64,000 nt of DNA from Thinopyrum elongatum (GCA_011799875.1 CM022301.1:213239888-213303887); one strand, 5' to 3'. Shown: positions 1-11,124, counted from the first letter of the stretch. Numbers and translations: made by a program. The notes: generated from the sequence alone by a model not told the origin.

Positions 1-330
1 GTTGAGGTCTTCACTTTTTTTCCTTTCAAGAGAGCACAACTGTGTGCTTCTGCGGAAATAAATATGTGCTTGCAAGAGAAGCAAACCGTACTTCTCGTGG
101 ATGCACAATTTTTTTTCTGAAAAACATAGCTGTGTGTTTCTCGCAGAAGCAAATCTGTCCTTATACAAGAAGCACTTATTTCCTGTTTGAGAAGCACGTA
201 TTTTTTATGAAACCGTACTTCTCGTGCAAGCAACGATTATTTCCTGTTTGAGAAGCACGTTTTTTTTTTTTGCTTCTTGCGGAAGCAAATTGATGGTTCC
301 CCCGGAAGCAAATCTGTGTTTTTCATGGAA
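1..330. repeat. Degenerate short-period repeat (agaagcac / ggaagcaaa units)
   Basis: Units such as 'agaagcac', 'gtgcttct' and 'ggaagcaaat' recur every 15-40 bases with much divergence. This resembles degenerate low-complexity repeats commonly seen in Triticeae intergenic DNA. No coding pattern: the open frames are short and rich in Phe/Cys/Ser from T-rich sequence. The bases from 330 to 690 are A/T-rich filler with no recognisable gene. Confidence 0.5.
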
Positions 331-696
331 TCAAATTTTTTTCCCTTTTAAAAAAGCACGGTGTGATTGGTAAAAAAAACAATTTTTTTCCTCCAAAACC
401 AAGAAAAAACCAGGCGAAAACTGAAAAGTAAAAAAAAACAAAAACACATCCAAATTCTGAAAACACGTACAGAAAAAGTAAAAACAAAAGTCTAGAGGGA
501 GCGCCCAACAAGCACACGTGGCTGCGTCCGGATGCACCAGTTTGCACGCTTCCAAGCCCAAAAAGTAACACTTGCACAATAGGCCGACCCATCGCACTGG
601 AGGTCCACAGGCCTTAAGCGCTCATTTTTTTCACGTTTTTTGTGTGTTTCCGCTTTCCCTTTTTACATCTATTTATATTTCTAAATATTTAAAACA

Positions 697-818
697 CACT
701 TCCTCCGTAAACTAATATAAAAGCGTTTAGATCACTAAACTCCCTCCGTAAACTAATATAAGAGCGTTTAGATCACTATATTAGTGATCTAAATGCTCTT
801 ATATTAATTTACAGAGGA
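697..818. mobile_element. Stowaway-like MITE (complete) with an adjoining partial copy
   Basis: A complete hairpin-like element runs from about 740 to 818. It begins CTCCCTCCGTAAACTAATAT, has a central inverted repeat around 'gatcactatattagtgatc', and ends with the degenerate complement ('atattaatttacagagga'). Immediately upstream (about 697-739) is a partial copy of the same left arm ending at 'gatcacta'. The CTCCCTCCGT terminus is the Tc1/mariner (Stowaway) MITE signature in grasses. The partial copy implies either nested insertion or local duplication. Confidence 0.8.
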
Positions 819-839
819 TAATAAAAAATAACTTTACAT

Positions 840-1720
840 AATTTTTTGTATAAACTTAATTTATGCATTTAAAAGGTGTGAAACATGTATAGAAAAATGT
901 TTCCGATGTATACGAAAAATGTACAAACTGTTTGAAAAAAGCAGATATAAAAATATACATAGAAACAATTGATAAACTTGTATAAAAAATTGTTTTTGAT
1001 GTATACGATAATGTACATGGTGTATGGGAAAAAGTAGACATCAAAACATTTATTTTAAGAAAATGTTAATCATGTACTTCATCCATTCCAGAAAGTGTCG
1101 CTCATTTAGTATAACCTTAGTAGTACAACTTTGTACTAAATCAGCGATACTTCTTTTGGGATGGAGGGGTTATTAGAAATATTGAATGTGTATAAAAATA
1201 TTAATGATGTATAAGAAAATTGTTCTATACTTATTGAAAAAAATGTGAATCATGGACTGGAAACAGTTTTAACCTGTATAATAAAAATGGTTCTTCTGTT
1301 TACATAAAATGTACAATTTGTATGAAAAAATTTGAATAAAAAACTTTATCTGGAAATATGTTATTCATGTACCGAAAAATGTTAACATGTATAGAAAATG
1401 TTTCTTATGCAACAAAAAATGTACAATTTGTATGGACAAAGTAGACAAAAATCATATCTAAATAAAGTTTAATCATGTATTTGAAAAGGTTTAATGAGTA
1501 TAAAAAATGCTTCCACTTTATATGGAAAATATACAATTTGTATGGAAAAAGTAACCTCAAAATATTTTTTAAAATTAGTAATCTTGTATTTTGAAAATGT
1601 TAATTGTGTGTAGAAATATTTTATCTGTACCAAACATGTAATGTGTATGAAAGAGAAAATAGGCATAAAAATAAATTTTAATTATTTATTTGAAAAAGGT
1701 TAAACATGTATGAAACAAAT
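840..1720. repeat. AT-rich degenerate repeat (aatgt-atgtat-aaaaatg units)
   Basis: Blocks such as 'aaaatgtacaatttgtatggaaaaagta' and 'gttaatcatgtat..gaaaa' recur about every 70-110 bases from 870 to about 1700 (for example near 920, 1310, 1420 and 1530). The units are diverged. No coding signal. The stretch is interrupted by the MITE at 1075-1172. Such AT-rich pseudo-tandem repeats are frequent in Triticeae DNA, but I cannot assign a family. Confidence 0.5.
1075..1172. mobile_element. Stowaway-like MITE
   Basis: The element is flanked by TA and begins CTTCATCCATTCCAGAAAGT. It contains a central inverted repeat around 'agtacaactttgtact' and ends 'cttttgggatggagggg' followed by TTA. Terminal inversion, TA target and about 95-bp length fit a Stowaway (Tc1/mariner) MITE. 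The right arm is imperfect. Confidence 0.8.
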
Positions 1721-2120
1721 CTGATATATCTGAAAAACACAGACTTGTGTTAAAAGCCCAATGAAAACCAGAAAAGAAATATTAGAGAAAAGCCGGATAG
1801 AAAAAAGAGAGAAAAAAATAAAACACCAAAATAAAAGCTGGAAGGAAACAAATAAAACCGAAAGAAAAATAAAAATAAAAACTGAAAAAAGCCATCGCAA
1901 AAAGTCGATAATCTTGCTACAGTACTGGGACGGCCCTGAACTGTAGCTATGTGCGAGGGGTGCTTACTTTTTGCTTTAAGCGATACATTCCCTATAGCTT
2001 AGGCGTTAGAAACTCTAAAGAATAGTCTCATAGCTGGGCAACCCACGAACGACTGACCCGGCTGATCCGTGTGTGTATTAGCATGGCAATGCCATAGCTG
2101 TGCAGAATGGGCCGACCCAG
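1720..2120. other. Unassigned stretch
   Basis: A-rich sequence to about 1910, then ordinary composition. No repeat unit, terminus or coding pattern that I can name. It forms the left flank of the LINE insertion, and the sequence 'gccgacccagtaagaggaagg' carries the target duplication. Confidence 0.3.
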
Positions 2121-2132
2121 TAAGAGGAAGGT
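2121..2132 (+). repeat. LINE target site duplication (12 bp), second copy at 3603-3614
   Basis: The same 12 bases 'taagaggaaggt' flank the LINE on both sides. A 12-bp duplication is in the normal range for target-primed reverse transcription. Confidence 0.8.
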
Positions 2133-2399
2133 TTTTTTTTTAGAGCGGAGGCATCTGCCCGGCCTTAGAATGAGGCCCTTACAGGTTCAAACAGGGTAGA
2201 GTAAAGTACTGGGGATACAAGGCCATAGGCCTGGAACGCGGCGCAGCGCGGGACTAAAACTAGGAAAGACGCGCATAAAACATAGGAGCTGTCGAGGTAG
2301 CTTGGCGGCCACCTGCCGCAGTGAACCCTACGGGGCCCATCATAGGTCAGTGCACTTTGCTCGCACCTTGCTTGCGAGCTCCTCCACCCGTCCTCTGTC

Positions 2400-3394
2400 C
2401 TAGTTTCTTGCCAGTAGTTTCCATAGCTGCAAGAAAGACACCATTTTGTATAGAAGATCAGCCGGATGACGAATGAATTGGCCCTCTATCAAGACTTTAT
2501 TTCTAGTTGTCCAAAGAGCCCAGGCGATGGCCCCGAATCCCACCCAAGCCATCCTACTATCCCTCCCCACGGTGGAGCTTGCTAAGCAGAAGAAATCCGC
2601 GAAGCCACTCGGATTCCAAGAACATCCCGTGGCTTCCCGAACGACACTCCATACAAATCTAGCCATCACACATCTGAATAGAATGTGGTCACGATCCTCA
2701 CCCTCTCCACACCAAATACATTTCCCATCACCCGGCCCCCTTCATTTTTGTATTTGATCCCCACTAGTGATACGGTTATGCGCCGCCTGCCATAGGAAGA
2801 TTTTTATCTTTGCTGGGATCCTTGCTTTCCATATCCCGGATAAGTTACATGGTGTCGCGCTCTTGAAAATCTCCCTATATAACGATCCCGTAGAGAAGCT
2901 CCCCGAAGATTCAAGACGCCAAGTCACCCTATCTTGGCCAGGCGAGATCTGGGCCTCCTGTAGGATATTACGTAACCGTTCCCACTCAGCCACCTCGAGT
3001 GGCCCTAGAGATCGACGGAACCGTGGCTCCCACCTGCCCTGTCGCCACACTTCGGCCACCTTTGCATCTGGCTTATCCGAGATAGCAAATAAGTGCGAAA
3101 ACCCGCATCGAAGGTCTGGGTCCCCCACCACAAGTCTTTCCAGAAACATGCCTTTTCGCCATTATGGACTTCGAATTTTGTTCCGAGGCGAAGTAACGGC
3201 TGGACCTTCTTAATATCCCACGCGAACTGAGATAACTTGGTATTAGATCGAAACTCGACTCCCCCTGGTTGTAGGTACTTGGAGCGGAAAATATCTAACC
3301 ATAACCCTCCCTGCCCGGAAAGTATTTTCCATGCCCATTTAGCCATTAGACACCAATTCATGATCTTGGTGTTAGTAACCCCCAAGCCACCCAC
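2400..3394 (-). pseudogene. LINE ORF2 C-terminus: end of RT region and RT zinc-binding domain
   Basis: Three overlapping minus-strand frames (3394-3005, 3149-2742, 2669-2400) together encode the end of a plant L1 ORF2. The first contains 'MGGLGVTNTKIMNWCLMAKW' and a block ending 'FWKDLWW', typical of the stretch just after the RT palm. The second has 'SLYREIF...IWKARIPAKIKIFLWQ', the zf-RVT domain signature. The third holds the W-x-R-N segment ('AWALWTTRNKVLIEG') typical of the tail. Two frame changes separate these blocks, so the copy is non-functional. There is no endonuclease and no YADD box. Confidence 0.85.
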
Positions 3395-3416
3395 TTCCTT
3401 GGGTCGGCAAATGTTG

Positions 3417-3571
3417 TCCCAGATGCTTTGTCAGCAAATCTTTTCTTTCTTTTTCCTTCCGATACTAAAAAAAGATTGAAAATGATCAAATTTTGTCATA
3501 TCACAAAGAAATCTATCCCTCCCATAGCAATAACTAGAATTAAAAAAAAGGGAATGACAAAGCATCTGGGA
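3417..3571. repeat. 17-bp perfect inverted repeat at the LINE 5' end
   Basis: 'TCCCAGATGCTTTGTCA' at 3417-3433 is matched by its exact reverse complement at 3555-3571. The two arms enclose about 120 bases just inside the upstream LINE boundary. This is compatible with a 5'-inversion (twin-priming) junction, but I cannot show that the enclosed segment is LINE sequence. Confidence 0.6.
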
Positions 3572-3614
3572 ATAAACGATTAATTTCTATCAATAAATTT
3601 GGTAAGAGGAAGGT

Positions 3615-4250
3615 GCGGGTACTTTCTTCCGTTTATCAGTTCTCTTCCCCGGTTACCTTTGTCTAAAAAAAAATCTTCCATGGTTACCTCAAAAAAAAAG
3701 TTTTATCACTTCCCCGGGTTTACACCGGCTGTTTTTTCCACGTTTCCGTTCTCCTGCATTTTAGTTGCGGTTTCCAGTTTTTACCTTTTTTTTTCTTTTA
3801 TGTCATTTGATGATTCCCTTTATTTTATTTTATTTTTTGAAAACGTCAAACCACTATTGAAAAATATAATAATATTTCTTATAATATGTGAATATTTTTT
3901 GAAATTCAATGAATTTTTTTGAAATGCATTACTTATTTTTAAATTACATGATATTTTTTTAAATACAAAAACGTCGTTTTAAAACTACAACAATATTTTT
4001 GAAATCTGGGAACTGTTTCAAAAAATTACATGAGCATGTTTTAAAAAGGTAATGGACATTTTTATGCTAATACATGAAGTGTTTTTTTATTGTGTTACTT
4101 TGTGACAAAAGTGCGTAAACAATTGTTTTAAAAATATGCCCATATTGTTTAAATGCATGATCAAATTTTCAAACTATATGCTGATTAAAAAAATGTGAGA
4201 CCACTCCTTCAAATTACATGGATATCTTAGAAAGGCATGAACCGGAAATT
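3615..4250. repeat. AT-rich degenerate repeat (gaa..ttttttgaaatt..atg units)
   Basis: Runs such as 'gaatattttttgaaattcaatgaattttttt' and 'aaattacatgatatttttt' recur with variation at about 40-60-base spacing. Similar sequence continues from 4600 to 4880. No coding content. It is an AT-rich degenerate repeat of the same general style as 840-1720. Confidence 0.5.
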
Positions 4251-4600
4251 TCTTTTGGGTCCTAGGCTCCATGGAGCCCGGTTTGTGGGAAACATACAAA
4301 ATTCCAGAAAAACACATTACTCATGAACCTGGGATGTATACTACATCTCTATATTTTCATGATGAAATATGTTGTGTTCAAGCTGCACACAAAAAACTTA
4401 ATTATGCCTTTCTACCACATGCTATTCACTATAAAAGTCTATGATTTTATTTTATTATATACAATGCACACCAAAACGTTCATGTGTATTTTTTCTGGGA
4501 ATTTTTGGCAGTTTAATATACATTTTGAATTTTTTGAACTTCTTTTTTTATATGTGTACACTTTTGAATTTATATGATTTTCATTAAAATAATACGTAAG
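4250..4600. repeat. Dispersed repeat, related to 39620-39980
   Basis: Begins with 'ggtcctaggctccatggagcccgg' and contains 'tgtatactac', 'ctattcactataaaag' and 'tgattttattttat'. The same ordered landmarks occur in the same orientation at 39620-39980, in a diverged copy with gggctcc-type ends. It looks like a non-autonomous element, but its right boundary here is not clear. The open frame at 4323-4577 is T-rich and not credible as a gene. Confidence 0.45.
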
Positions 4601-4889
4601 CCGGTTTTTCAGAACAGATGAATAATTTTAAACTATATGAAAACTTCTATAATACGCAAGTAAGTTTTGAATCTGTGAATACCTTAAAAAAAGATTTATA
4701 TGAATAATATGTAAGCATATGAACACTTTTTCACTGTATAAAGATTTTTGAAAAATTATGCAAATTTCTGTATGGATTGATAAAATAATATTTGTTTCCA
4801 AGTAATTTTTTGGATCAGGTAAAATGATAAGAGAAAATGTGAAGAAAAAAAACTAAATCGGAGAAAACTGCTTTTTTTAGAAACATAAG

Positions 4890-6200
4890 GAAAAGGTTTG
4901 TTTATGCATTTTTTAGAAACACATGTAATTTCATTTCGTACGCACAGCCATTAAGGTGCATTGTTTTAAATCTAATATCCCTAAAGATACAAATTAAATC
5001 CTCTTGGAGACTTCTGCTTCGTGATATCAATCTCCGCAAGACAAAATACTCCCAAGACTTCAATAAACAGATTGCACAGTTAGATTGAGACAACTATACT
5101 ACTACTCGTTCACCTGCACGAACATGATTACCAATAAAGATTTCTAAAGACTCCTTTTTCCGCCCATCCAAAAGGACGGAAGGCCTTGAACAATGAACGT
5201 ACTTGGTCCGGAGATAAACTCCTAGAAGTGCAGGCTATCAAATCACAAAATCTTCACCATAATATGAAAGAAAGATGCCAACTCCACGAAGAACCAAACC
5301 AATAAAAACAGTAGCATGACACAATAACATACGAGGACACAAACATTTATGTCTTCATGGCACCACTGAAGAAGGAACAGGTGTATTTAAAAAAAACACC
5401 ACGACCACCACTAGACGCTGGCAAAGAACAGGAAACTCCTAAAAATCCGAGCCCACCTACATAAACTCCTGTGCCAACCCTCAAGGATTGGATTAACTCC
5501 AAATGGGAAGATGATAGTTCTCTACTGATTTAATCCATGGTGATACCCACAGCATGGTGATCCATGGTGATTCCCTGAGCATGACTCCAACGTCCTTTAC
5601 CTGCCTTCGGAACCACCGCAATGACCATCAAAGGAAAGTGCAACGAATCATCTCTTCACCCGAGCTGGATGCTTGTGCGGACCTTCAAACTTGCTTACTA
5701 AAGGCGAAGTCATTGCCGTTGAAAGAATATGGTCGGGAAAGCACACCGGACAAGCTACCAAACTCTAGATATGGCACCACCGCACGACTAAGATGCTGAA
5801 GGAGAAAACCATACCTGACGCCACCAATTGCGAATCCAGCACACGATCCGTCTTTCAGATGCCGTCGATACAGACCACTATCTGCATCAGCTCCTGGACT
5901 ACCTCCCAAGCTTCGCGACGACGCTGAAGCGGACGTCGTCGCAACGGCGGAGCGCGAGGACTCAAGTCCACCGCAAGGATGTCGCCACCGCCGCGACATC
6001 CCTGCTAGAACAGAGTAGTTCCCAAATCCATCACCTCGTCGGGGAAGGATCTATAGCTTCTTTATTCAGCGTCGTCGTCGCCGTTGTCGAACAACCCAAA
6101 ATCTAAGCTACTAGGCCCTAAAACCTGAAACTACACAATCCACACGCGTTGGATTCGACGACTCCTCGCACCACTAATGGCCGGGAGATCGTTGACGCGC
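4890..6200. other. Unassigned stretch, GC-richer from 5560
   Basis: No repeat or family recognised. From about 5840 to 6130 the sequence is GC-rich with 'cgtcgtcgccg'-like triplets, and short open frames exist on both strands (for example 5685-5999 minus, 5828-6106 plus). None shows a domain I know. It could be the 5' part of an unrecognised element or a captured gene fragment. Confidence 0.3.
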
Positions 6201-6204
6201 GCGC

Positions 6205-6225
6205 GGGGGGGGGGGGGGGGGGGGG
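6205..6225 (+). repeat. Poly(G) tract of 21 G
   Basis: Uninterrupted G run following 'gcgcgc'. The two overlapping open frames that cross it (6149-6388, 6177-6437) owe their Gly run to this homopolymer and are not reliable genes. The length is also likely to be a sequencing soft spot. Confidence 0.9.
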
Positions 6226-6445
6226 AGCCGCCGGAAGATGGCGCCGAAAGGCTAGACTCTTTAGGTGGCGACTTGGATTTCCAATCGCCGGTCACGAGAA
6301 GAAACGCTTCGGAAAAATATTTGTTTTCGTTCTTGGAAGCCGCAGTGTTGCGGCTAAAGCCTCTTCCAATGCAAAGATACTTATATAAGGTGCTAAGTGC
6401 ATTAAATAGCTTAGCAACTCAAGTCCCCGCTGCATAGGTGCTTTC

Positions 6446-6677
6446 TACCTCCGTCTTGGTTTATTGATCCCTTCGTATTTTGTGTCAAAGTTTAACCATA
6501 TATTTAACTAAGAAAATACTAATGCATGTCATAAAAAATTATATCATTTGATTTGTATTTGAATATAGTTTTCGATGATATTATTTTTGTTATGTATAAC
6601 TTATATTTTATTAGTTAAAATCATGGTCAAAGTATGACACTAAATATGAGGGGGGCTAATAAACGCTGGCGGAGGTA
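6446..6677. mobile_element. Long Stowaway-like MITE
   Basis: Flanked by TA. The left end CCTCCGTCTTGGTTTATTGA is mirrored by the right end 'aataaacgctggcggagg'. Long internal complementarity follows: 'tttgtgtcaaagtttaaccatatatttaacta' on the left against 'attagttaaaatcatggtcaaagtatgacac' on the right. About 230 bp, AT-rich and capable of folding along its full length. These are features of the longer Stowaway (mariner) MITEs of Triticeae. Confidence 0.85.
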
Positions 6678-7010
6678 GTACCTTGTTGTAACTAAACCCA
6701 CTTATTTAATGATTTAGCACCTAAACTCTTTCATGCACGGATGAGCTTCCTTCATTTAAGTGTTTGCTTACGTTGATGTGTTTGGCATTGGTTTTTTCTG
6801 GGATCACCAAAGTGCCATTCTCCTCCTTGTGGTGTCATGTCTTTTTTTCTTATGTGAGATGCTTAGCACCTGTACATCATGGAGCACTAGGAAGAGCCAA
6901 AAGCTCCACCGTGTATTGATGAGTCACTAGTAAAAGACTGTATTTATATCTTTGATTAATAAAACCTCTGTTCCATTGAGAAAAAACAAATCAAGCGGGT
7001 GGTTAATTAG
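6678..7010. other. Unassigned stretch
   Basis: No gene or element ends seen. An A-rich segment with 'aataaaacctctgttccattgagaaaaaac' near 6958 resembles a polyadenylated tail, but no coding body precedes it. Confidence 0.25.
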
Positions 7011-7235
7011 GCTGGTCATAATGGGAGTAACTTAGCCAGTAACATAACACATCCAAAAAAAAGTTTGCTTATGTGGCATATATTTAATAAGGAGAGAGGT
7101 GTTTGGAGTAACATAATATGTTACTATAACATAACGCTTCCCAAGGCAAAATGAGTCTACATCTTAATAAATGATGCCTTGCATGATACCACACGTATGT
7201 TACTCCCCATTATGATAGTAACATAGACTAGTAAT
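7011..7235. mobile_element. Tourist-like MITE with 'ggtcataatgggagtaac' ends
   Basis: The left arm 'ggtcataatgggagtaac' (about 7013-7030) is mirrored by 'gttactccccattatgata' (about 7199-7217), followed by 'gtaacatagactagtaatatatgc'. The interior repeats gttac/gtaac motifs. This is a common PIF/Harbinger-derived (Tourist) MITE style in grasses. The exact outer boundaries are blurred, because the right end runs directly into the next MITE. Confidence 0.6.
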
Positions 7236-7241
7236 ATATGC

Positions 7242-7425
7242 AGGCCTTGTACAATGCAAGGTGCCAAGGGGAGGTGCTTAGAGAAATAAATCAGGTTTTT
7301 CTTAAGCACCGGTGCTTATTTGTATAGGATAGACGCTTAATTAGACGTCTCTCCTGTAGAAATAGACACCGATACTTCAGAAAAATCCGATTTATTTTTC
7401 TAAACACCTAACATTGTACAAGGCC
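7242..7425. mobile_element. MITE with 15-bp perfect terminal inverted repeats
   Basis: AGGCCTTGTACAATG at 7242-7256 is matched exactly by CATTGTACAAGGCCT at 7411-7425. The interior is partly self-complementary ('agaaataaatcaggtttttcttaagcaccggtgctta' against 'agaaaaatccgatttatttttct'). Total 184 bp. The superfamily is not certain (a PIF/Harbinger-like style). The target duplication is ambiguous: 'tgc' on the left and 'aatgc' on the right. Confidence 0.75.
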
Positions 7426-7669
7426 TAATGCGACGGGACTGGGACTGGAATCCCACTTCAATTGCCTCAATCTTATCACACGGGGTCATAAAACGCGCTG
7501 CGAGTAAGTACACGACGGTCGTTTCGTGCAAAAAGTGTGAAATAGTGCACTGATCTTGTCTCCCACGCCCTATATCGTAGCTATCCTATTCTCTTGGGGG
7601 CAACAATCTGACTGCATCCATATGTTGGTCTATCCAAATCGGTCAATCTATCATGTTCTACTCAATTGT
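7426..7669. other. Unassigned stretch
   Basis: Ordinary composition. No coding frame or element terminus recognised. Confidence 0.25.
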
Positions 7670-7972
7670 CAGCTTTGTTAGTGAAGCTGGATCTGGAATC
7701 TGAAACAAACAGCTATTTCGAATCAGCTTCGCCAGTGAAGCTGAATCTGGATTCAGGACATTTTTAGTGCAAGTTGCTGAAGCACCTCAAAGTGTACTTC
7801 GGTGGCGAAGCTGATTCTGCGAATCAGCTTTACCACTGAAGCGAATCTACATGTGATTTGAATCTAATCAGAGCTGAAACAAACATGGTCTTATATAACT
7901 GTGAATCCGCTTTGCTACCGAAGTGAATCCCCAGATGATTCAAATCAGATCAAAGCTGAAACAAACAGGGCC
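7670..7972 (+). mobile_element. Left-truncated copy of the 8072-8479 element
   Basis: Starts at 'tcagctttgttagtgaagctggatct' and runs to the terminus 'gctgaaacaaacagggcc'. Over this length it is nearly identical to the right three quarters of the element at 8072-8479, with only scattered differences such as ggtggcg/ggcggcg. The left terminal repeat is absent. No target duplication is visible on its truncated side. Confidence 0.8.
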
Positions 7973-8071
7973 GTAGTGTGCTAGCTGGCACGACCATTTG
8001 TTCACCCAAATAGTCCCATCTTCATCATGATTAGATTTGTGCAGCTGTGCTAGCTAGCTGCATCTACCTAA

Positions 8072-8479
8072 GGCCCTGTTTGTTTGAGCTTCAGAAAACA
8101 GATTCAGCTTTGCCAGTGAAGCTGAATCTGGAATCTGAAACAAACAACTATTGTGAATCAGCTTTGCCAGTGAAGTCAGCTTTGTTAGTGAAGCTGGATC
8201 TGGAATCTGAAACAAACAGCTATTTCGAATCAGCTTCGCCAGTGAAGCTGAATCTGGATTCAGGACATTTTTAGTGCAAGTTGCTGAAGCACCTCAAAGT
8301 GTACTTCGGCGGCGAAGCTGATTCTGCGAATCAACTTTACCACCGAAGCGAATCTACATGTGATTCGAATCTAATCAGAGCTGAAACAAACAGGGTCTTA
8401 TATAACTGTGAATCCGCTTTGCTACCGAAGTGAATCCCCAGATGATTCAAATCAGATCAAAGCTGAAACAAACAGGGCC
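8072..8479. mobile_element. Tourist-like (PIF/Harbinger) MITE, complete, TSD TAA
   Basis: Ends GGCCCTGTTTGTTTGAGCTT and AGCTGAAACAAACAGGGCC, flanked by TAA on both sides (8069-8071 and 8480-8482). A 3-bp TAA/TTA duplication with these ends fits PIF/Harbinger. The left part contains a tandem duplication of an approximately 75-base unit ('cagctttgccagtgaagctgaatctggaatctgaaacaaac'). The interior has many 'gaagctgaatc/gattcagctt' palindromes. An open frame at 8047-8274 is incidental. Confidence 0.85.
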
Positions 8480-8482
8480 TAA

Positions 8483-8841
8483 GAAGCTCACTTCATGTCT
8501 CTGATCACCACCTCTCAGTGTTGCTCTGTGGAGATTGATCTATGAGCCTGAAGTGGAGCCAACGACAGTAATGGAGTACTGTCAAGAGAATACAACATCC
8601 TGCTAGCGTTGATAAATGTTACCTATCTAGCTGAAGCGAATGACATTATATCACTATCCACCCGCAAAAAAAAAACGTTACTCCATGGCAAACAAGTACA
8701 ATAAACTAGCGTGAATAGCTTAACGTGTACCTTTGTGTTTCTGTGCAAGTGCAAGCTAGCCAAGCAAGCTAACCAGCTCCATGACTTCTTGTCGACAGAG
8801 ATGGATTACTGACCATCCACATAAGGATAAAGGCATCTCCA
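8483..8841. other. Unassigned stretch
   Basis: No element ends or coding pattern recognised. A short poly(A) run lies near 8668. Confidence 0.25.
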
Positions 8842-10300
8842 ACCGCGTACATAAAAAAAATAAAAAATTGCAGGTAGGCGTACATCAAATTGAACACACT
8901 AAATGTCCGTGGACGTGTCGAACACATTCCTGGACACGGATATGAAAGCCGGCCAGCTAACTATCTGCACAAAACGTCTGCCACATTTCTAACTCAACTT
9001 GAACAAAACGAACGGAATTTGAGGAAGCTCAATATATTACATGCAAATCGAACGAAATTGGACACCTACATTAAAAAAGTTAAACTAAACTATGTGAGGT
9101 ACCGGACGGTGAGCTCACATGCATGGCCCCCCTCGTCGTCGGAGTCGTCCTTGTCAGAGTCATTGTGGTCCTTCCAGCTAGTCGCTGAGGCGGCGGCGGC
9201 ACCAGCGGGTGTTTTGGCGGTGGTCCTCAACCGATCCTCGGCCCAGGCCAACGCGAGGTCCGGGTCGGCGACGACCCAGTCCGGTGCGGCGTCGAACGTG
9301 GCGAACGCCGCCCGGCAAGTCGCGTTTCAGCGTCCCGGTGCGCCTACTCGGCATCAGCCCTATCGGCCACCGTAGTGTACCTGTGTGAGGACGATGAGTA
9401 TTCAGCGCGTTCGAGGTAGTGGAGGATGCACCCGCGTGTGTTGGCAACGGCATTGGCAGGCTCCTCCTCCTTCTTCAGCGGAAGATTCTTCCTACACCTC
9501 ATCATTTATGTGGCTTCCGATTTGGAGACCGTGGTTGTGCGGCGGCGACGGGGATCCTTCTTGACACGACATCCAATTTGGATGTCGCGGTTTGCGCAGA
9601 GGGTGAGCGTGGCTACCCCGTGACGCGGCGGTAGGGCGGCTAAGGTGTGACGCCCCCGGCTTAATCGTGTACTAATCATACACGCAAATGCACACGATCA
9701 AGCCTAAGGACTCACGGGAAGATATCACAACACAACTCTAAAACATAAATAAAGTCATACAAGCTTTATATTACAAGCCAGGGGCCTCGAGGGCTCGAAT
9801 ACATAAGCTTGCGAACAAGCGTCAGCGGAAGCATCAGATATCTGAGTACAGATATGAAACAGAAACAGAAAGGCCTTTAGAAAGGCGGGGCAAAATAAAA
9901 CACTACGATCGAAAGGCGCAGGCCTCCTGCCTGGGACCCTCCAAACCTACTCCTGGTCGTCGGCAAGCTCGTAGTAGTATCCATCCTCGGGGTAGAAGTG
10001 GTAGCTGAAGTCGTTAACCGGGGCAGCGGTCTCAGGGGCTCCGTCCTCTGGACACGACAAACTGATATGGGGAGAAAAGAAAAACAAAGCAACCGTGAGC
10101 ACTCAGAAGTACTCAGCAAGCAAGGATCTACACTACATATGCAACATTTTCAAAGAGAGGCTGTATATGTGGACTGGGCTGCAGAAATGCCAGAATAGAG
10201 AGGAAAGCCTAGTCCTATCGAAGACTAGCATCTTCAGCGGTCTTGCAGCAATAGAAGAGAGTAGAACAGTACAATATAATGTAGCAGTATCATTAAGTCT

Positions 10301-10427
10301 CAACCTCATCCAGAGATCCTTTTCTCGACTCCCTGCGAGAAAGCAATCCCAGAGCCATACAGTCATCAACCTTGTCCTGAGATCCCTTCTCGACTCCCTG
10401 CGAGAAGCAATCCCAGAGCCATAGTAT
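10301..10427 (+). repeat. Tandem duplication of an approximately 62-bp unit
   Basis: 'gagatccttttctcgactccctgcgagaa' followed by 'gcaatcccagagccata' occurs twice in a row (about 10301-10366 and 10367-10427) with a few substitutions. It lies inside the LTR-like unit. Confidence 0.7.
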
Positions 10428-11124
10428 CCAATTCTATTTGTATCAATCGGGATACAACTCCGAGTGTCCGTTACCGAGGATCCGGCTATGCATATATTAG
10501 TTCTTCCCTGCAGGGGTGCACCAACTTACCCACCACGCTCGCTTAACTCTGGCCGGACACACTTTTCCGGGTCATGCCCGGCCTCGGCCAAACGACACAC
10601 CGCAGCCCTACCTAGAGCTCACCAGAGAGGTCCCCGCCGGTCTACATCCTAAGCGCAAGGGGGTCTTGGGCCATCGCCCCTCGCCCTTCGGGTCATTGCG
10701 CACATGGCTCAGATCCAAGCGCCACCTCTGTCGTGAATGACGCCAATCACTCCATGCCGCACTGCTGAACTGGACGTCTGACAGAGCTTTCGGCTGATGC
10801 ATACGATGCAGAACGCCCATACTATGCCCACGTGGTGGTTAGTGCTATCGGGCCAGAGGCCCACTCAGATCAAATATCCAAACCGTTAGTACCTTGGTAG
10901 ATCGGTAACGAGCAGAGACTCACGATCGATGTGACCCCGTCGCCCCGTCTTGAGGACTTGCGACAAGGGCCAAGAATGCCCGGCCACGCCTCGTATTCTC
11001 ACTCGGGCACCACACATGCACCCGTCTTCACAACACTCGCCTCTCAGGCGCACGCGGGTACCCCTCAGGGTCGACCCGCCTATCCAAGTAACAGTGTAAA
11101 GTCCAAGTATCCGTGTGTCCATAA

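Larger units (their letters stand above)
2131..3602 (-). mobile_element. 5'-truncated L1-type LINE insertion
   Basis: Read on the minus strand the insert ends in a poly(A) tail (plus-strand T run at 2132-2141). It is flanked by a 12-bp direct repeat 'taagaggaaggt' at 2121-2132 and 3603-3614, which overlaps the tail at its edge. The body (2400-3430) encodes the C-terminal part of an L1-clade ORF2. The 5' portion (endonuclease and most of the RT) is missing. The last 170 bases before the upstream target copy (3434-3602) do not read as LINE in the body's orientation and may be an inverted or foreign 5' segment. Confidence 0.85.

Noticed and set aside
1..330. CRISPR-like spaced repeats
   Set aside because: Units are degenerate, spacing is irregular and the context is a plant repeat; no constant repeat length.
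6149..6437. Two small plus-strand frames with a Gly run
   Set aside because: The run is due to the 21-G homopolymer. No start context, domain or conserved neighbour.
8890..9375. 161-aa plus-strand frame as a gene
   Set aside because: It spans the 3' non-coding end and the antisense of the broken Harbinger-like ORF. The minus strand has the promoter-like start and acidic coding pattern.
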